A stretch of DNA of 64,000 bases from SIG452 sp045638525 (lineage in GTDB: Bacteria; Bacillota; Clostridia; UMGS1840), in contig JAZUBQ010000019.1 in the NCBI GenBank assembly GCA_045638525.1, forward strand, positions 74,966 through 138,965, written 5' to 3'. Position 1 is the first letter of the stretch, and every line of letters starts with the position of its first letter. Below are positions 7,521 through 16,810 of the stretch, in pieces. The notes under the pieces are model-generated. The model was not told the origin of the DNA and did not search any database. It worked only from the letters and a program-made list of their open reading frames with translations. Made by a program: the position numbers and the translations under genes.

Positions 7521-9644
7521 TTATTTTTTTATTTCAACCAAAAGCATACGGGAGGTTAATGCACCATCCAAGGTGATGGGCATACCCTTTGCGTACAAAT
7601 CATATCCGCTGACTGCAAACTGTTTGCCGCTTGCCACATCGGTAACGATATAATCTTTGGTACAGTCACAACCTTTTAATCGTAACTGCCAGGTGTCTTC
7701 TTCACAACCGGGCAAACGGTTGATATTGACATAACCTTTGGTTCCGTCGGGAAGCATTGCTTCATTCACCACCCAACCTCTGCCGGAGAAGCCGCCCACC
7801 ACGGGAGTGTGATGATAAATCTTCACGTCATGGTGAATCGGACGAATAAATTCTTTATGAATTTTCAGATATTTCTGAATCATTGCTTCAAGTGCAGGAT
7901 TGCCTTCTTCTTCATAACGGGCATAGCCGGACAACTGAGGAATGCCCTGAATGGTCATCTGTAGCTGAGATTCCGCATTACCGTAGCTGGATGCGCTCAT
8001 AGCAGAGCCATAAATAAACATCAGACATTCGGGCGGCAAGCACATAGACATACCGTTAAAGGTTTTTGCAATTCTGGGGAATTTGTACCAGTCGGAGAAC
8101 TGAGTTTTGGAGAAACGGGTCATCATACCAAGGTCAGTACGTCCGCCACCGGATGCACAGTTTTCCAAATGCAAATCGGGATGTTTTTTATGAATATTAT
8201 CAAAAATTCTATGGATGGCTTCCACATTGCGCCAATGACTGTTTTCTAAATAATCGCCGTTTTCGTTGAAACCGCCTTCGCCGATATAACCGTTATTATA
8301 ATCCAGACGAATCATATCCAAATCGTATTTTTCCACTAAGGAACAAAGCACATCTTCAATATATTTTTCTGCTTCGGGATGAGATAAATCAAGCACTCGT
8401 TCGATTCCGTGACCGTAACGCTGTAACAACCACTCGGGATGTGCTTCACGAGCCAAACTGTCGATTCCCCAAGCTTCCGGCTCTACCCAAAGACCAAATT
8501 TCAAACCAAGTTCTTTGGCTCTTTTTACCACAGGATGCAAATCGTTTTCCAAGTGACACATATGCCAGTCACCAACGCTTAACCAGAAGTTTTTGTCGGC
8601 TCTGCCATACCAGCCTGCATCCACCACAAAAATTTCCGCACCTAATTTTGCGGCACGTTCCACTTCGATGAGCAGTTTTTCTTCGGTCATTTCGTGTTCC
8701 ATATAACCCCAATGGTCATAGGAAATCATATCATAGCCACGAGTGGGTCTCATTAAGAGATACTTTCTCTGATAGGTATGAAGGGCATAAATGGTATCGT
8801 CAAAATCGTTGTAACTAAAACCAAAGTGAACACGGGGAGCTTCCACTTCTTCTCCTGCTGCCAACACACGCATGGGTGCAGGGCAAACGGGTTCCAAATG
8901 AAATTTTACTCTGAGATAGGGTTTTAAGCCATTGTTATCGGTTCCGGCAAAATTACGAAAATCGTTTTTGAAGGCAAAATTCCAGTTTGCACCCCATTCC
9001 ATCTGGCACACAAAATAACCGCCCATCACATCATTTCTTGCAATGGCAAAAGGATGACCGTGACCACTTCTTCCGTTTTCGCCACCAAAGGAAACCCATG
9101 CATTATAGGGCACATTGTACCAGTCAAAATTTCCTTCCGCACCCCAGTGATTATCCTTAAAGCATCCCACAAACACTTTGGATTCATCATAATCACCCAA
9201 AGAGTCTTTCACATCGTGTTTCTTTTCCCACAAGGTACCGCAAAGAGGCTGAATTTTGGTGATAGACTGGGGCTTATCGGAAAGATTTTTGATGTAGAGA
9301 TGTCTTGAGAAAAATCCGTTATCGCCACATAAGGTCTGCACACGCAGTTGCAGACTCAGTTTGGGATTTTTCAAAACAATTTCCGCACAGTCTCTGCCGG
9401 ATGCGTCTTTGGATGTATTCCAAGCTTCAAACTCCCAACCAAAGGAAGCATCCTTTCCGTCAATCACCAGTTCAAAGGCATTCACCGGAGCTTCCATCAC
9501 GCAGTCGTGATCGTGAGCAGGCATCCCTGTAGCGTTATAGTTCATCGACATCAATCTGCCGTCTAACAATTTTTCGCTGTACATCACCGTACCGGCACTG
9601 TAACGAAAATCCATTCTTTCTTTGTTGAAAATAAAATGACCCAT
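7521..9644 (-). CDS. Alpha-galactosidase, glycoside hydrolase family 36
   Basis: About 707 residues, the usual GH36 length, with no signal peptide, so probably cytoplasmic. After an N-terminal beta-sandwich, the TIM barrel shows FVVDAGWYG, LKFGLWVEPE, the nucleophile strand MIRLDYN, the substrate motif ENCASGGGRTDLGM and the acid/base segment FSDWYK. GH36 enzymes remove terminal alpha-galactosyl residues from raffinose-type sugars or galactomannan fragments. A TTG at 9668 is in frame, but the promoter -10 box is at 9681-9676 and the start site would fall about there; the ATG at 9644 has GGAG nine bases upstream and is preferred. No sugar transporter or regulator is adjacent, so this is a single-gene unit. 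Confidence 0.9.
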   Translation of the reverse strand: MGHFIFNKERMDFRYSAGTVMYSEKLLDGRLMSMNYNATGMPAHDHDCVMEAPVNAFELVIDGKDASFGWEFEAWNTSKDASGRDCAEIVLKNPKLSLQLRVQTLCGDNGFFSRHLYIKNLSDKPQSITKIQPLCGTLWEKKHDVKDSLGDYDESKVFVGCFKDNHWGAEGNFDWYNVPYNAWVSFGGENGRSGHGHPFAIARNDVMGGYFVCQMEWGANWNFAFKNDFRNFAGTDNNGLKPYLRVKFHLEPVCPAPMRVLAAGEEVEAPRVHFGFSYNDFDDTIYALHTYQRKYLLMRPTRGYDMISYDHWGYMEHEMTEEKLLIEVERAAKLGAEIFVVDAGWYGRADKNFWLSVGDWHMCHLENDLHPVVKRAKELGLKFGLWVEPEAWGIDSLAREAHPEWLLQRYGHGIERVLDLSHPEAEKYIEDVLCSLVEKYDLDMIRLDYNNGYIGEGGFNENGDYLENSHWRNVEAIHRIFDNIHKKHPDLHLENCASGGGRTDLGMMTRFSKTQFSDWYKFPRIAKTFNGMSMCLPPECLMFIYGSAMSASSYGNAESQLQMTIQGIPQLSGYARYEEEGNPALEAMIQKYLKIHKEFIRPIHHDVKIYHHTPVVGGFSGRGWVVNEAMLPDGTKGYVNINRLPGCEEDTWQLRLKGCDCTKDYIVTDVASGKQFAVSGYDLYAKGMPITLDGALTSRMLLVEIKK

Positions 9645-9675
9645 GTTCAATTTCTCCATTTCTTTCAAATTCGTA

Positions 9676-9703
9676 TTTATAAGAAGTCCAACTTGGTTGT
9701 CAA
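9676..9703 (-). promoter_or_regulatory. Promoter of the alpha-galactosidase gene
   Basis: Minus-strand TTGACA (9703-9698) and TATAAA (9681-9676) with a 16-base spacer. The short leader it implies decides in favour of the ATG at 9644 as start codon. Confidence 0.75.
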
Positions 9704-9816
9704 ATTTATATTGATTTTTTTAATTATTTTTTTCAAATTTCAGGTTATACTATTGCAGGCTCCAGATGCCAAAACATTTTAACAATTACGACACATAAGG
9801 TTCAGATGCGAATTTA

Positions 9817-9943
9817 GGCTCCCTTGTGTAAAGGGAGCTGTCAGCGTAGCTGACTGAGGGATTGTTTTTTCTTGTTTTATTTACAACCCCTCCGAGTTGC
9901 TTCGCACCCCACCTCCCCTTACACAGGGGAGGCTTTTCTTTTA
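9817..9943. repeat. Inverted pair of GGCTCCC/GCCTCCC palindromic repeats
   Basis: Two related copies of a short palindromic repeat face each other. The left copy (from 9817) starts GGCTCCCTTGTGTAAAGGG, then has GTCAGCGTAGCTGAC and GAGGGATTG. The right copy, read on the minus strand from 9943, starts GCCTCCCCTGTGTAAGGGG and ends GGAGGGGTTG. Each has its own stem and together they could form a long cruciform. From general knowledge such elements are common in gut clostridial genomes. The rest of the 9704-10055 gap shows no gene. Confidence 0.75.
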
Positions 9944-10061
9944 CCAACTTTCGACATATCCATATTGTTCACATCAGGTCAAACAAAAAAAATGAATTGA
10001 CAACTTTGTTTTCATAAAAGCTTTTGATTTCAATTCACGCAAAAGGCAATTCATTGCGGTC

Positions 10062-10592
10062 TTAAGACCGCACTTTCCTTTCACGATAGCGGATAATCCC
10101 CACAATCGCAGACACAATGGCAACCGATTCATAAATTGCACCGCCAACCGAGCAAACCAGAATATCGTAAATTAACACCATCGGGCAAGTGATGAGTACA
10201 CTGATTCGGATTTTCTGAGCACTTTTAAACGAAAGACATAACGTGTTAATCACAAGACCTGCAATTACCAACACACTATAGATTCCGTCACCGGCCAAAA
10301 CCGATGACCAAATCCCCAAAATAAGCATAATGACTGCAAACAGAATGGGAAACAATTTCGGATGATAAAACTTTTTGTCTTTATGGTAATAGGTCAGACT
10401 GCGAACGACACCTACCGTATTTAATACAGCTCCGGGAATGGCACCCAACAAAAAATAATGAGCGGCAAACACACCACAGTCCAATAAATTTACAATTAAC
10501 AGCTGTTTGTCATTTTTCACCTGATAAGCTAAAATTCCCAACACAACCGTAATCATTCCCAGTATTTGTGCTATCACTTGCGTTATATCCAT
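10062..10592 (-). CDS. YgjV-like multi-pass membrane protein
   Basis: A 176-residue protein with five or six predicted membrane helices. The opening (AQILGMITVVLGILAYQVKN, then a helix with DCGVFAAHYFLLGAIPGAVLN) matches the YgjV inner-membrane family, whose function is not established. The stop codon lies in a perfect 16-base palindrome (10056-10071, GCGGTCTTAAGACCGC) that may act as an RNA-end hairpin, though it lacks a clear U-run. It is followed in the direction of transcription by the repeat-containing gap and preceded by a lipid-kinase gene about 55 bases away. Confidence 0.75.
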   Translation of the reverse strand: MDITQVIAQILGMITVVLGILAYQVKNDKQLLIVNLLDCGVFAAHYFLLGAIPGAVLNTVGVVRSLTYYHKDKKFYHPKLFPILFAVIMLILGIWSSVLAGDGIYSVLVIAGLVINTLCLSFKSAQKIRISVLITCPMVLIYDILVCSVGGAIYESVAIVSAIVGIIRYRERKVRS

Positions 10593-10647
10593 TTGCTACC
10601 TCTATATTCTCGTATCCATACGATTTCATCCCGATAAAAACTCAATT

Positions 10648-11556
10648 TTATTTTCCGGGTTTCGGATTGGTAATCAATTTAATTGCTTTATTTAAGTTTT
10701 CCACCTCGATGACTTCCTCACCGTAGGCATACTCACCGTCCAACGTCCAGTTAATGATTTCCGAAGTTTCAATCCGTATGTTTTTGGCATTCATAAAAGT
10801 TATCAGTTTGGATTTATATTTTTTGGAGCTTAATGCAACAACAATTTCATTCAGCTCCAAAAGGTCTTTGGGCAATCGTATCAATAAAATTTCAAACATA
10901 CCATCGCTTAAGTCAACCAGCTTGGGATCAAAGTTAATAACACCGCCAACCGAAGTGGAATTGCAAATTGCACCAAAAACAAAGTCATCTTCCACCACGA
11001 CACCATCTGCCACAAAACGAAGATGTTTGCTGGTTAAATTGGCAATATCTTTCATTCCCTCCAGAGCATACGCCAGGTATCCCAAAGTATTTTTGGCATT
11101 TTGCGGTGTTTTATAAGAAATCTCGGTAAAAGCACCGAAGGATGCCACATAAGAGAAATTTCTTCCGTTAAAGGAACCCACATCAATTTCTCTTTCGGAC
11201 CCTTCCATAATATCGTTTGCAGCTTTTAAGATATTTTTAGACAATTTGACGCTGTTGGCAAAATCATTGGTGCTGCCTGCAGGAATATATCCGATTTGCA
11301 CATTGGCTCCTGACTTTAATACACCTGCCACAACCTCATTAAAGGTACCGTCTCCACCAACTGCCACAATCAAATCAAATTTTTTGGCATTTTCTTTTAC
11401 ATATTGCTTGGCATCACCCGCCGCTTCTGTCAGATACACAATATTGTTATAGCCGTTTTTACCAAACAGCACTAAGATATCGGTTAAATATTTATTTGCT
11501 TTTTTAATGCCTGCGCACGGGTTCATCACAAGCAAAAGATTTTTTGATTTTTCCAA
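10648..11556 (-). CDS. Diacylglycerol kinase-family lipid kinase (copy 1)
   Basis: 302 residues. It opens with LLVMNPCAGIKKANKYL and carries the ATP-binding signature VAVGGDGTFNEVVAGVL and the IGYIPAGSTNDFANSV motif of the DagK/YegS/LCB5 family. These enzymes phosphorylate diacylglycerol or related lipids at the inner face of the membrane, recycling diacylglycerol into phospholipid synthesis. A second member lies at 14876-15820, with a VWA lipoprotein between them. The two kinases differ clearly in sequence, so they are not a recent duplication. The precise lipid substrate cannot be read from sequence. Confidence 0.88.
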   Translation of the reverse strand: MEKSKNLLLVMNPCAGIKKANKYLTDILVLFGKNGYNNIVYLTEAAGDAKQYVKENAKKFDLIVAVGGDGTFNEVVAGVLKSGANVQIGYIPAGSTNDFANSVKLSKNILKAANDIMEGSEREIDVGSFNGRNFSYVASFGAFTEISYKTPQNAKNTLGYLAYALEGMKDIANLTSKHLRFVADGVVVEDDFVFGAICNSTSVGGVINFDPKLVDLSDGMFEILLIRLPKDLLELNEIVVALSSKKYKSKLITFMNAKNIRIETSEIINWTLDGEYAYGEEVIEVENLNKAIKLITNPKPGK

Positions 11557-11668
11557 AATTCAATCACTTCACTTTTCTTTCTACAGTAAGTTTTACCATC
11601 AGCACATATTAAATTTACAACGGATTAGTGTTATCATATGATTTCACGCTGAATACAACTCGATGCGT

Positions 11669-14600
11669 TTACTGCGCAGATGCATCACCCATATCATCAA
11701 GCGTATTCATCATTTTTTCTATTCGTCCAATAATATCTTTTACAATTTTTTTGACATCAGGTGAAAAATCCTGCTCCAATATCTCATCACAATGCTTACG
11801 CATGGTACTATAACTGGTCGGATGTTGTACCGAATCATAAATTGCATAACCAAACTTCAACCATTGAGCAATATCTTCATTCTTCTGATTGACATATTCT
11901 AAAATACTATCATTTAGTTGCTCAAAGAATTCGTCAGTAAAAACAACTTCCATCGCCAAAAATGTAAGTTCTTTTCCTGCATTTTTGACCGCTTGTTGAT
12001 ATAACTGTTCTAAATCATTTTGCATTCCTTTCATTTCATCCATAACAGAATCAGGTGACCGAACACAAGTAACAGTTTTATTGTGAATGGTTGCAACAGG
12101 ACCAAGTGCCGAGTTTTCAACGGTAACTTCATAAGATTCATTTTCGGTATGTACAGTATATTTTTGAACCTCTTTTTGTCCAAATAAATGATAAATCCAG
12201 TTTTCGACTTTATGAGTAATCGCAACGTCATCATCTTTTTTCGCAATATCCAGTTCATAATGATTCGTTGCATAATACTTCAAAACAGCTTCCTGCATAG
12301 CATATTCCTCATCATCAGTCAGCAATCCATCAGAAGTATATACAAAATACCGATTAAAAACCTCCTCAACCTGTTCTACTCTATCAAAAACATCAATGGG
12401 ATTTTGGTCTAATTCTTTATTGATTTTCTCTGCTGTTTCCTTCTCAACTTTTTTCACCAAAGCTTCATAATCTTGACGCAAAAGTTCTTCATACTCTGAA
12501 TTTATCTGCTTATAATCCAATGATACAACAGTTTCAAAAGTATCAAAATTACTACCACTCACAACAATTTTCACATCATGTTTCTTGTTATGATTTTTCG
12601 CACATCGCAAATAAGCAGTAATCTGCTCTGAACTTCCAATACCGTTTCTCCCAATAAACCGCTCATTCAATAAAATATCATTTTCCTTTTCCCCCGAACT
12701 GGATTTTTTGGAACCCAAAAAATCCATACATTTATCTCTTTGAATACATACATTAACTGCTTTCGGAACCTCATACACCTTTTCCGAAAGTAATGTATCT
12801 TCAAAATGGATATAATTCAAAGTAAAAGAAAGCTCTGCCACACCATACTCTGTTGGCACCATGGCAACTTTAATTTTATTTTGTTCCAGGGAGACATTGC
12901 CATTTCTAATGAAATCACTGGGGACAGTAGGGTCAGATTTTCTTTTAAAATAGGCATAATCACCTTGAATCAAAGCCCCCATTTCCTCTCCATCTGAATA
13001 CCCATCACCGTCAGTGTCCGGCGAATCTGGATTGGTTGTGTATACACTACCATATTGATCTCTCATACCGGTAGTTTCAATCAGATCGGGGATACCGTCA
13101 CCATCGGTGTCTGTTTCTAAGCCGATGGAAGCTCCACGCAGCATTTCAAATACCGACTGCAAATCAGCAGCGCTATTTACAAACTGATAAATTCCGTTTG
13201 TCTTATTGGCAAGTTGTTCCATAAGAGTGGCATCAGCAGCATGTCCCAAAGCCAAGGATATTATCCTAATATTACTATTTGCCAGTTGTTCTACCCTCGA
13301 TAAAATTTGTGATTTATTGGCTGTCTCTCCGTCAGACAACACTATCATTATCTGTTCGTTAGATGCCCAACGGGGATCACCGTAATCTCCTACCATCCCC
13401 TGTAATGCTAATTCAATGCCGGCATACATATTCGTCCCACCGGTGGAAGCAATTCCTTGAATATTATTGAGATCTTCAGCAGTAATATTCTGAACATACT
13501 TCCCACTCATCAAAAGATTAGCAGAACTCTCGAATGTAACAACAGAAACAAAATCTTCCGGATATAATTCAGAAATAAATTCTAATGTTGCTTTCTTTAA
13601 CAGCTCTACACTATCTCTCATACTTCCGGATATGTCCAACACAAATGCAACATTATAAAATTTATTACTATCAGCTTCTCGAATCAACAACTGTTGTTTC
13701 GCCCACACTTCTGCCCATTTCGCCCCATCTACCACAATATAATCACCAACAGAACCTATCGAAGCAGATAATGTATTAGCCGCAGTATCTATCTGAACCC
13801 CCTGGCACAACTCCATCTTGTCCTCTGCGGAATTATATCTCGCCAACCGTAAATCTTCTTCTCTAACACCATGCAAGGATTCAGGGCTATAGGACAACTT
13901 CATCTCTCCGCAAACCAACACTCCATTAGGCGTTTCCACTCTAACTGCCGTACTGATTTGACCGGCTGTTTTATAAATAGATGAATGCATATCTGAAATC
14001 GGTGCCACCATTAGGTTGGCTTCTTTCGTTGCAAAGTCACCCTTTATTGTTACATCTGTCAGTATATTATTTGAATCAATCGACATCTGTATAGTTTCCA
14101 CATAAGAACTTTCGGTATTTAATACGATTCCAAGTTTTTCTCCAATTTCTCCAACAGAATAACCCAAATTCTCATACAAACTTAAAGGAAATAGAAGTTT
14201 GCTATAGTTTTCTTTTAAATATTTTGTTGTTCCTTCCGGCAAAGCATTGTGAATCGTTATTTCTCCGGATTGACTACTCATCCCATAAGGAAATTCAAAA
14301 AGAGATGTGCTTTCAACCGGACTACTGTTTTTTTCCCAACATATAACATCATTCTTCACTTTAAGAAATGGTTGTATCGGTATATATAACACATCATCTT
14401 TGATTACGGTGTTCATTTTGCTGTCTTCAAACAATCCAAAACAAACCTCTTCATTGGAAAATGCAACATATGAATAATCTTTTTTAAAAGTTCCCTCTGT
14501 CTCCAACCATCTGGCATATAAATTACAATCATAATATACTTTTTGATTTTTCGAATCAAAATATCGTTTCAACTCTGAATCTTCATACCAACCAGCAAAA

Positions 14601-14839
14601 ATATAATTTTCACGATACGGAACCCGAGGAGTAATTTTAGCTCCAAAAGAAATAGTCTCTGAATACTGCTGAACAGAAGCTTCTTCGTCGTTTATATGAT
14701 ATACCACTGTAACATTTGGCATAATTTTTTCCAGCAATGATAAAATATTAACATTTCCCATTTCATGCGAGAAAAAACTACAACCGGACAAACTGAAACA
14801 CAATACTACTAATAATACCAAAGAAACAACTTTTTTCAT
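11669..14839 (-). CDS. Large lipoprotein with InlB-type repeat, VWA domain and calcium-binding repeats
   Basis: 1056 residues from the ATG at 14839. The upstream TTG would add 12 residues but spoil the signal peptide. MKKVV plus a hydrophobic stretch ends in the lipobox LSGC (Cys20), so it is a membrane-anchored surface lipoprotein. Residues about 45-105 resemble a Listeria-Bacteroides repeat (ENYIFAGWYED...NLYARW). A von Willebrand A domain starts near residue 395 with an intact metal site DISGS and VLSDGET. Near 575-610 are two calcium-loop repeats of the thrombospondin type-3 kind (DTDGDGIPD and DTDGDGYSD). The C-terminal 400 residues are charged, helical and unrecognised. Probable adhesion or protein-capture function outside the cell. 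It lies between two lipid kinase genes. Confidence 0.82.
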   Translation of the reverse strand: MKKVVSLVLLVVLCFSLSGCSFFSHEMGNVNILSLLEKIMPNVTVVYHINDEEASVQQYSETISFGAKITPRVPYRENYIFAGWYEDSELKRYFDSKNQKVYYDCNLYARWLETEGTFKKDYSYVAFSNEEVCFGLFEDSKMNTVIKDDVLYIPIQPFLKVKNDVICWEKNSSPVESTSLFEFPYGMSSQSGEITIHNALPEGTTKYLKENYSKLLFPLSLYENLGYSVGEIGEKLGIVLNTESSYVETIQMSIDSNNILTDVTIKGDFATKEANLMVAPISDMHSSIYKTAGQISTAVRVETPNGVLVCGEMKLSYSPESLHGVREEDLRLARYNSAEDKMELCQGVQIDTAANTLSASIGSVGDYIVVDGAKWAEVWAKQQLLIREADSNKFYNVAFVLDISGSMRDSVELLKKATLEFISELYPEDFVSVVTFESSANLLMSGKYVQNITAEDLNNIQGIASTGGTNMYAGIELALQGMVGDYGDPRWASNEQIMIVLSDGETANKSQILSRVEQLANSNIRIISLALGHAADATLMEQLANKTNGIYQFVNSAADLQSVFEMLRGASIGLETDTDGDGIPDLIETTGMRDQYGSVYTTNPDSPDTDGDGYSDGEEMGALIQGDYAYFKRKSDPTVPSDFIRNGNVSLEQNKIKVAMVPTEYGVAELSFTLNYIHFEDTLLSEKVYEVPKAVNVCIQRDKCMDFLGSKKSSSGEKENDILLNERFIGRNGIGSSEQITAYLRCAKNHNKKHDVKIVVSGSNFDTFETVVSLDYKQINSEYEELLRQDYEALVKKVEKETAEKINKELDQNPIDVFDRVEQVEEVFNRYFVYTSDGLLTDDEEYAMQEAVLKYYATNHYELDIAKKDDDVAITHKVENWIYHLFGQKEVQKYTVHTENESYEVTVENSALGPVATIHNKTVTCVRSPDSVMDEMKGMQNDLEQLYQQAVKNAGKELTFLAMEVVFTDEFFEQLNDSILEYVNQKNEDIAQWLKFGYAIYDSVQHPTSYSTMRKHCDEILEQDFSPDVKKIVKDIIGRIEKMMNTLDDMGDASAQ

Positions 14840-14875
14840 TTTAAAAGCGTCCCCTTTCGATAAGTTTTTTTGCAA

Positions 14876-15820
14876 TTATGGTCTATCGTTTATTTTAGGC
14901 ACTACAAACCGAATTCCTTCCGGTATCACGGTAAAAGTGGTCACTCCTGCAGTGATAATTTCGCCGTCGATACATAGTCGCATTCTTCCTTCGTGAGGCG
15001 TCACCGTCAGAGTTTCACAATCCAACGTTTGAAGAATCCGCTCGATCCCTTTTTTCAAAAGATGTGTGCCTTTCATATAAGAAGGCAACAAGCTGAGAAA
15101 CCGCAGTCTGGAAACATTCTGAACCAGATTCACATTTAGTTTCCCGTCAGTTACTGCCGCCAGAGGATTGCTCATAACACCTCCGCCACAATATTTTCCG
15201 TTGGCAATGGAACAAAGAAGCAACTCACCATCAATTTTTGGGATTCCATCTATAAAAATTTGAAGACTGGTGGTGTTTTTCCGGATCAATTCCCATAAAA
15301 TTGCCAAAACATAGGAAAACGAGCCGCCAAATATCGTATTGGATTTCAAATCATTGGTTTTATCCGCAACCTTACAGTCAAATCCAATGTTGAACATATT
15401 GGCACAAATCCCCTGTTGTTTCACGCCATCAAGCTCCGTGACATAACCAACTACATCACAGGCAACTGTGGAAGCTTTGGACTGCAACTGCAAATCAAAA
15501 AAATCAGTATCCTTTTGAAAATTTCTGCAAAAATCGTTTCCCGAACCAATCGGAATCACTCCAACCTCAGCATCGGGAACGTCCGCTACGCCGTTGACCA
15601 CTTCGCTAAAGGTTCCATCACCGCCACAGGCAATAAACCGGGCAGCGCCGTTGGTTTTGCAATATTCTTTCACAAAACGTACCGCATCCCCGGGAGATTT
15701 GGTCAGATACCATTCCCAATTAACATCTCCAAGTGCAATCCGAGTACAGATTTTTTCTATCAGTTGTTTTTCTTTTTTGCCCTTTCCGGCCTTTGGATTC
15801 ACGATAAAAACCGTTTTCAT
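14876..15820 (-). CDS. Diacylglycerol kinase-family lipid kinase (copy 2)
   Basis: 314 residues from the ATG at 15820, which has GGGGAG six bases upstream; an in-frame TTG at 15835 is less likely. Family motifs are VFIVNPKAGKGKK, ACGGDGTFSEVVNGV and GVIPIGSGNDFCRNF. The motif set is that of DagK/YegS-type lipid kinases, which phosphorylate diacylglycerol-like lipids at the cytoplasmic membrane. The stop codon is 36 bases before the lipoprotein start, so the two genes are very likely cotranscribed. It follows the aldolase gene with about 40 bases between. Confidence 0.88.
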   Translation of the reverse strand: MKTVFIVNPKAGKGKKEKQLIEKICTRIALGDVNWEWYLTKSPGDAVRFVKEYCKTNGAARFIACGGDGTFSEVVNGVADVPDAEVGVIPIGSGNDFCRNFQKDTDFFDLQLQSKASTVACDVVGYVTELDGVKQQGICANMFNIGFDCKVADKTNDLKSNTIFGGSFSYVLAILWELIRKNTTSLQIFIDGIPKIDGELLLCSIANGKYCGGGVMSNPLAAVTDGKLNVNLVQNVSRLRFLSLLPSYMKGTHLLKKGIERILQTLDCETLTVTPHEGRMRLCIDGEIITAGVTTFTVIPEGIRFVVPKINDRP

Positions 15821-15858
15821 AGAAACTCCCCACAACTTCGGTGTGTTTTACGAAAATA

Positions 15859-16767
15859 TTATTTTAATTTGCTGTGGTTACCGGTGGTGCGTAAAAATTC
15901 ATTGATAACCCAACGGGTGCGGTCATATACTTTCTGCTGTGCGTAAGCAATATCACCCGGTTTTTCTTCCAATGCAAATTCATAGGGCTGGCGGATTTCA
16001 GTTCCTACATTGATTTTTGCAATACCGTTTGCCATCGCTTTTAATATGTAATCTTGTTCAATTCCGCTTCCACCGTGTAATACCAAAGGCATTTTGCCGG
16101 TGATTTCAGACAAGGTTTTAATATGTTCAATATCCAATCTTGCATTGGGTTTCTTTAAATGTTTGGTGCTTGCCGCAATGGCACCGTGGAAACTTCCTGC
16201 CGCAACCGATAACCAGTCACAGCCGGACTCTTTGGCAAAACGTTTTGCTTCTTCGGGAACGGTGAATCCTTTTTTGGTGGTAAACAGTTCTTCGTAGCTT
16301 AAGCCGATACCGCTTCCCTCGTGACCGGAAACTGCACCCAGTTCCGCTTCAACTGCCGCACCATATGCTTTTGCCAAAGCAGAAACCTCTGCAGTGGTTG
16401 CAATGTTTTCATCTAAGGGTAAACGGGAACCGTCTACCATAACAGACTGATAACCGATATCCAACGCACGTTTTAAAATATCCATATAATCAACTTTTTT
16501 CATATCTTCATCAATGGCAGGAACATGGTCTAAATGCAAAAGTGTGTAGCCCTCTTTTGCAAATTTGAAATATTCTTTTGCCACCGCTTCCGGGCTTTCG
16601 GATTCAAATTTTTCCCATTCCAAACGGGCAACCTGAATCATCGCCAGAGAATCTTCATCAACAATCGCCTGCACAATGGGTTCCACCATGGGCAGATAGG
16701 GAATGTTAAACGCCGGGATAATGGTGTGCGCATCAACTGCCGCACGCACTGCTTGTTGTGAATTCAT
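15859..16767 (-). CDS. Class II fructose/tagatose-bisphosphate aldolase family protein
   Basis: 302 residues. IPAFNIPYLPMVEPIVQAI at the start, LLHLDHVPAID with the metal-binding His and Asp, AVEAELGAVSGHEG, LVLHGGSGI and KINVGTEIR are the zinc-dependent class II aldolase family signatures. These enzymes cleave ketose 1,6-bisphosphates to dihydroxyacetone phosphate and an aldehyde phosphate. The wide spacing from typical FbaA and the WEKFESESPEAV insertion make the exact substrate uncertain (tagatose-, fructose- or another ketose phosphate). An upstream Met (16800) is in frame, but GGAGGAG lies seven bases before the ATG at 16767, which I use. Confidence 0.85.
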   Translation of the reverse strand: MNSQQAVRAAVDAHTIIPAFNIPYLPMVEPIVQAIVDEDSLAMIQVARLEWEKFESESPEAVAKEYFKFAKEGYTLLHLDHVPAIDEDMKKVDYMDILKRALDIGYQSVMVDGSRLPLDENIATTAEVSALAKAYGAAVEAELGAVSGHEGSGIGLSYEELFTTKKGFTVPEEAKRFAKESGCDWLSVAAGSFHGAIAASTKHLKKPNARLDIEHIKTLSEITGKMPLVLHGGSGIEQDYILKAMANGIAKINVGTEIRQPYEFALEEKPGDIAYAQQKVYDRTRWVINEFLRTTGNHSKLK

Positions 16768-16810
16768 AGTTTTCTCCTCCATACTACTATGTTTTATCAT
16801 ACAATATTCA

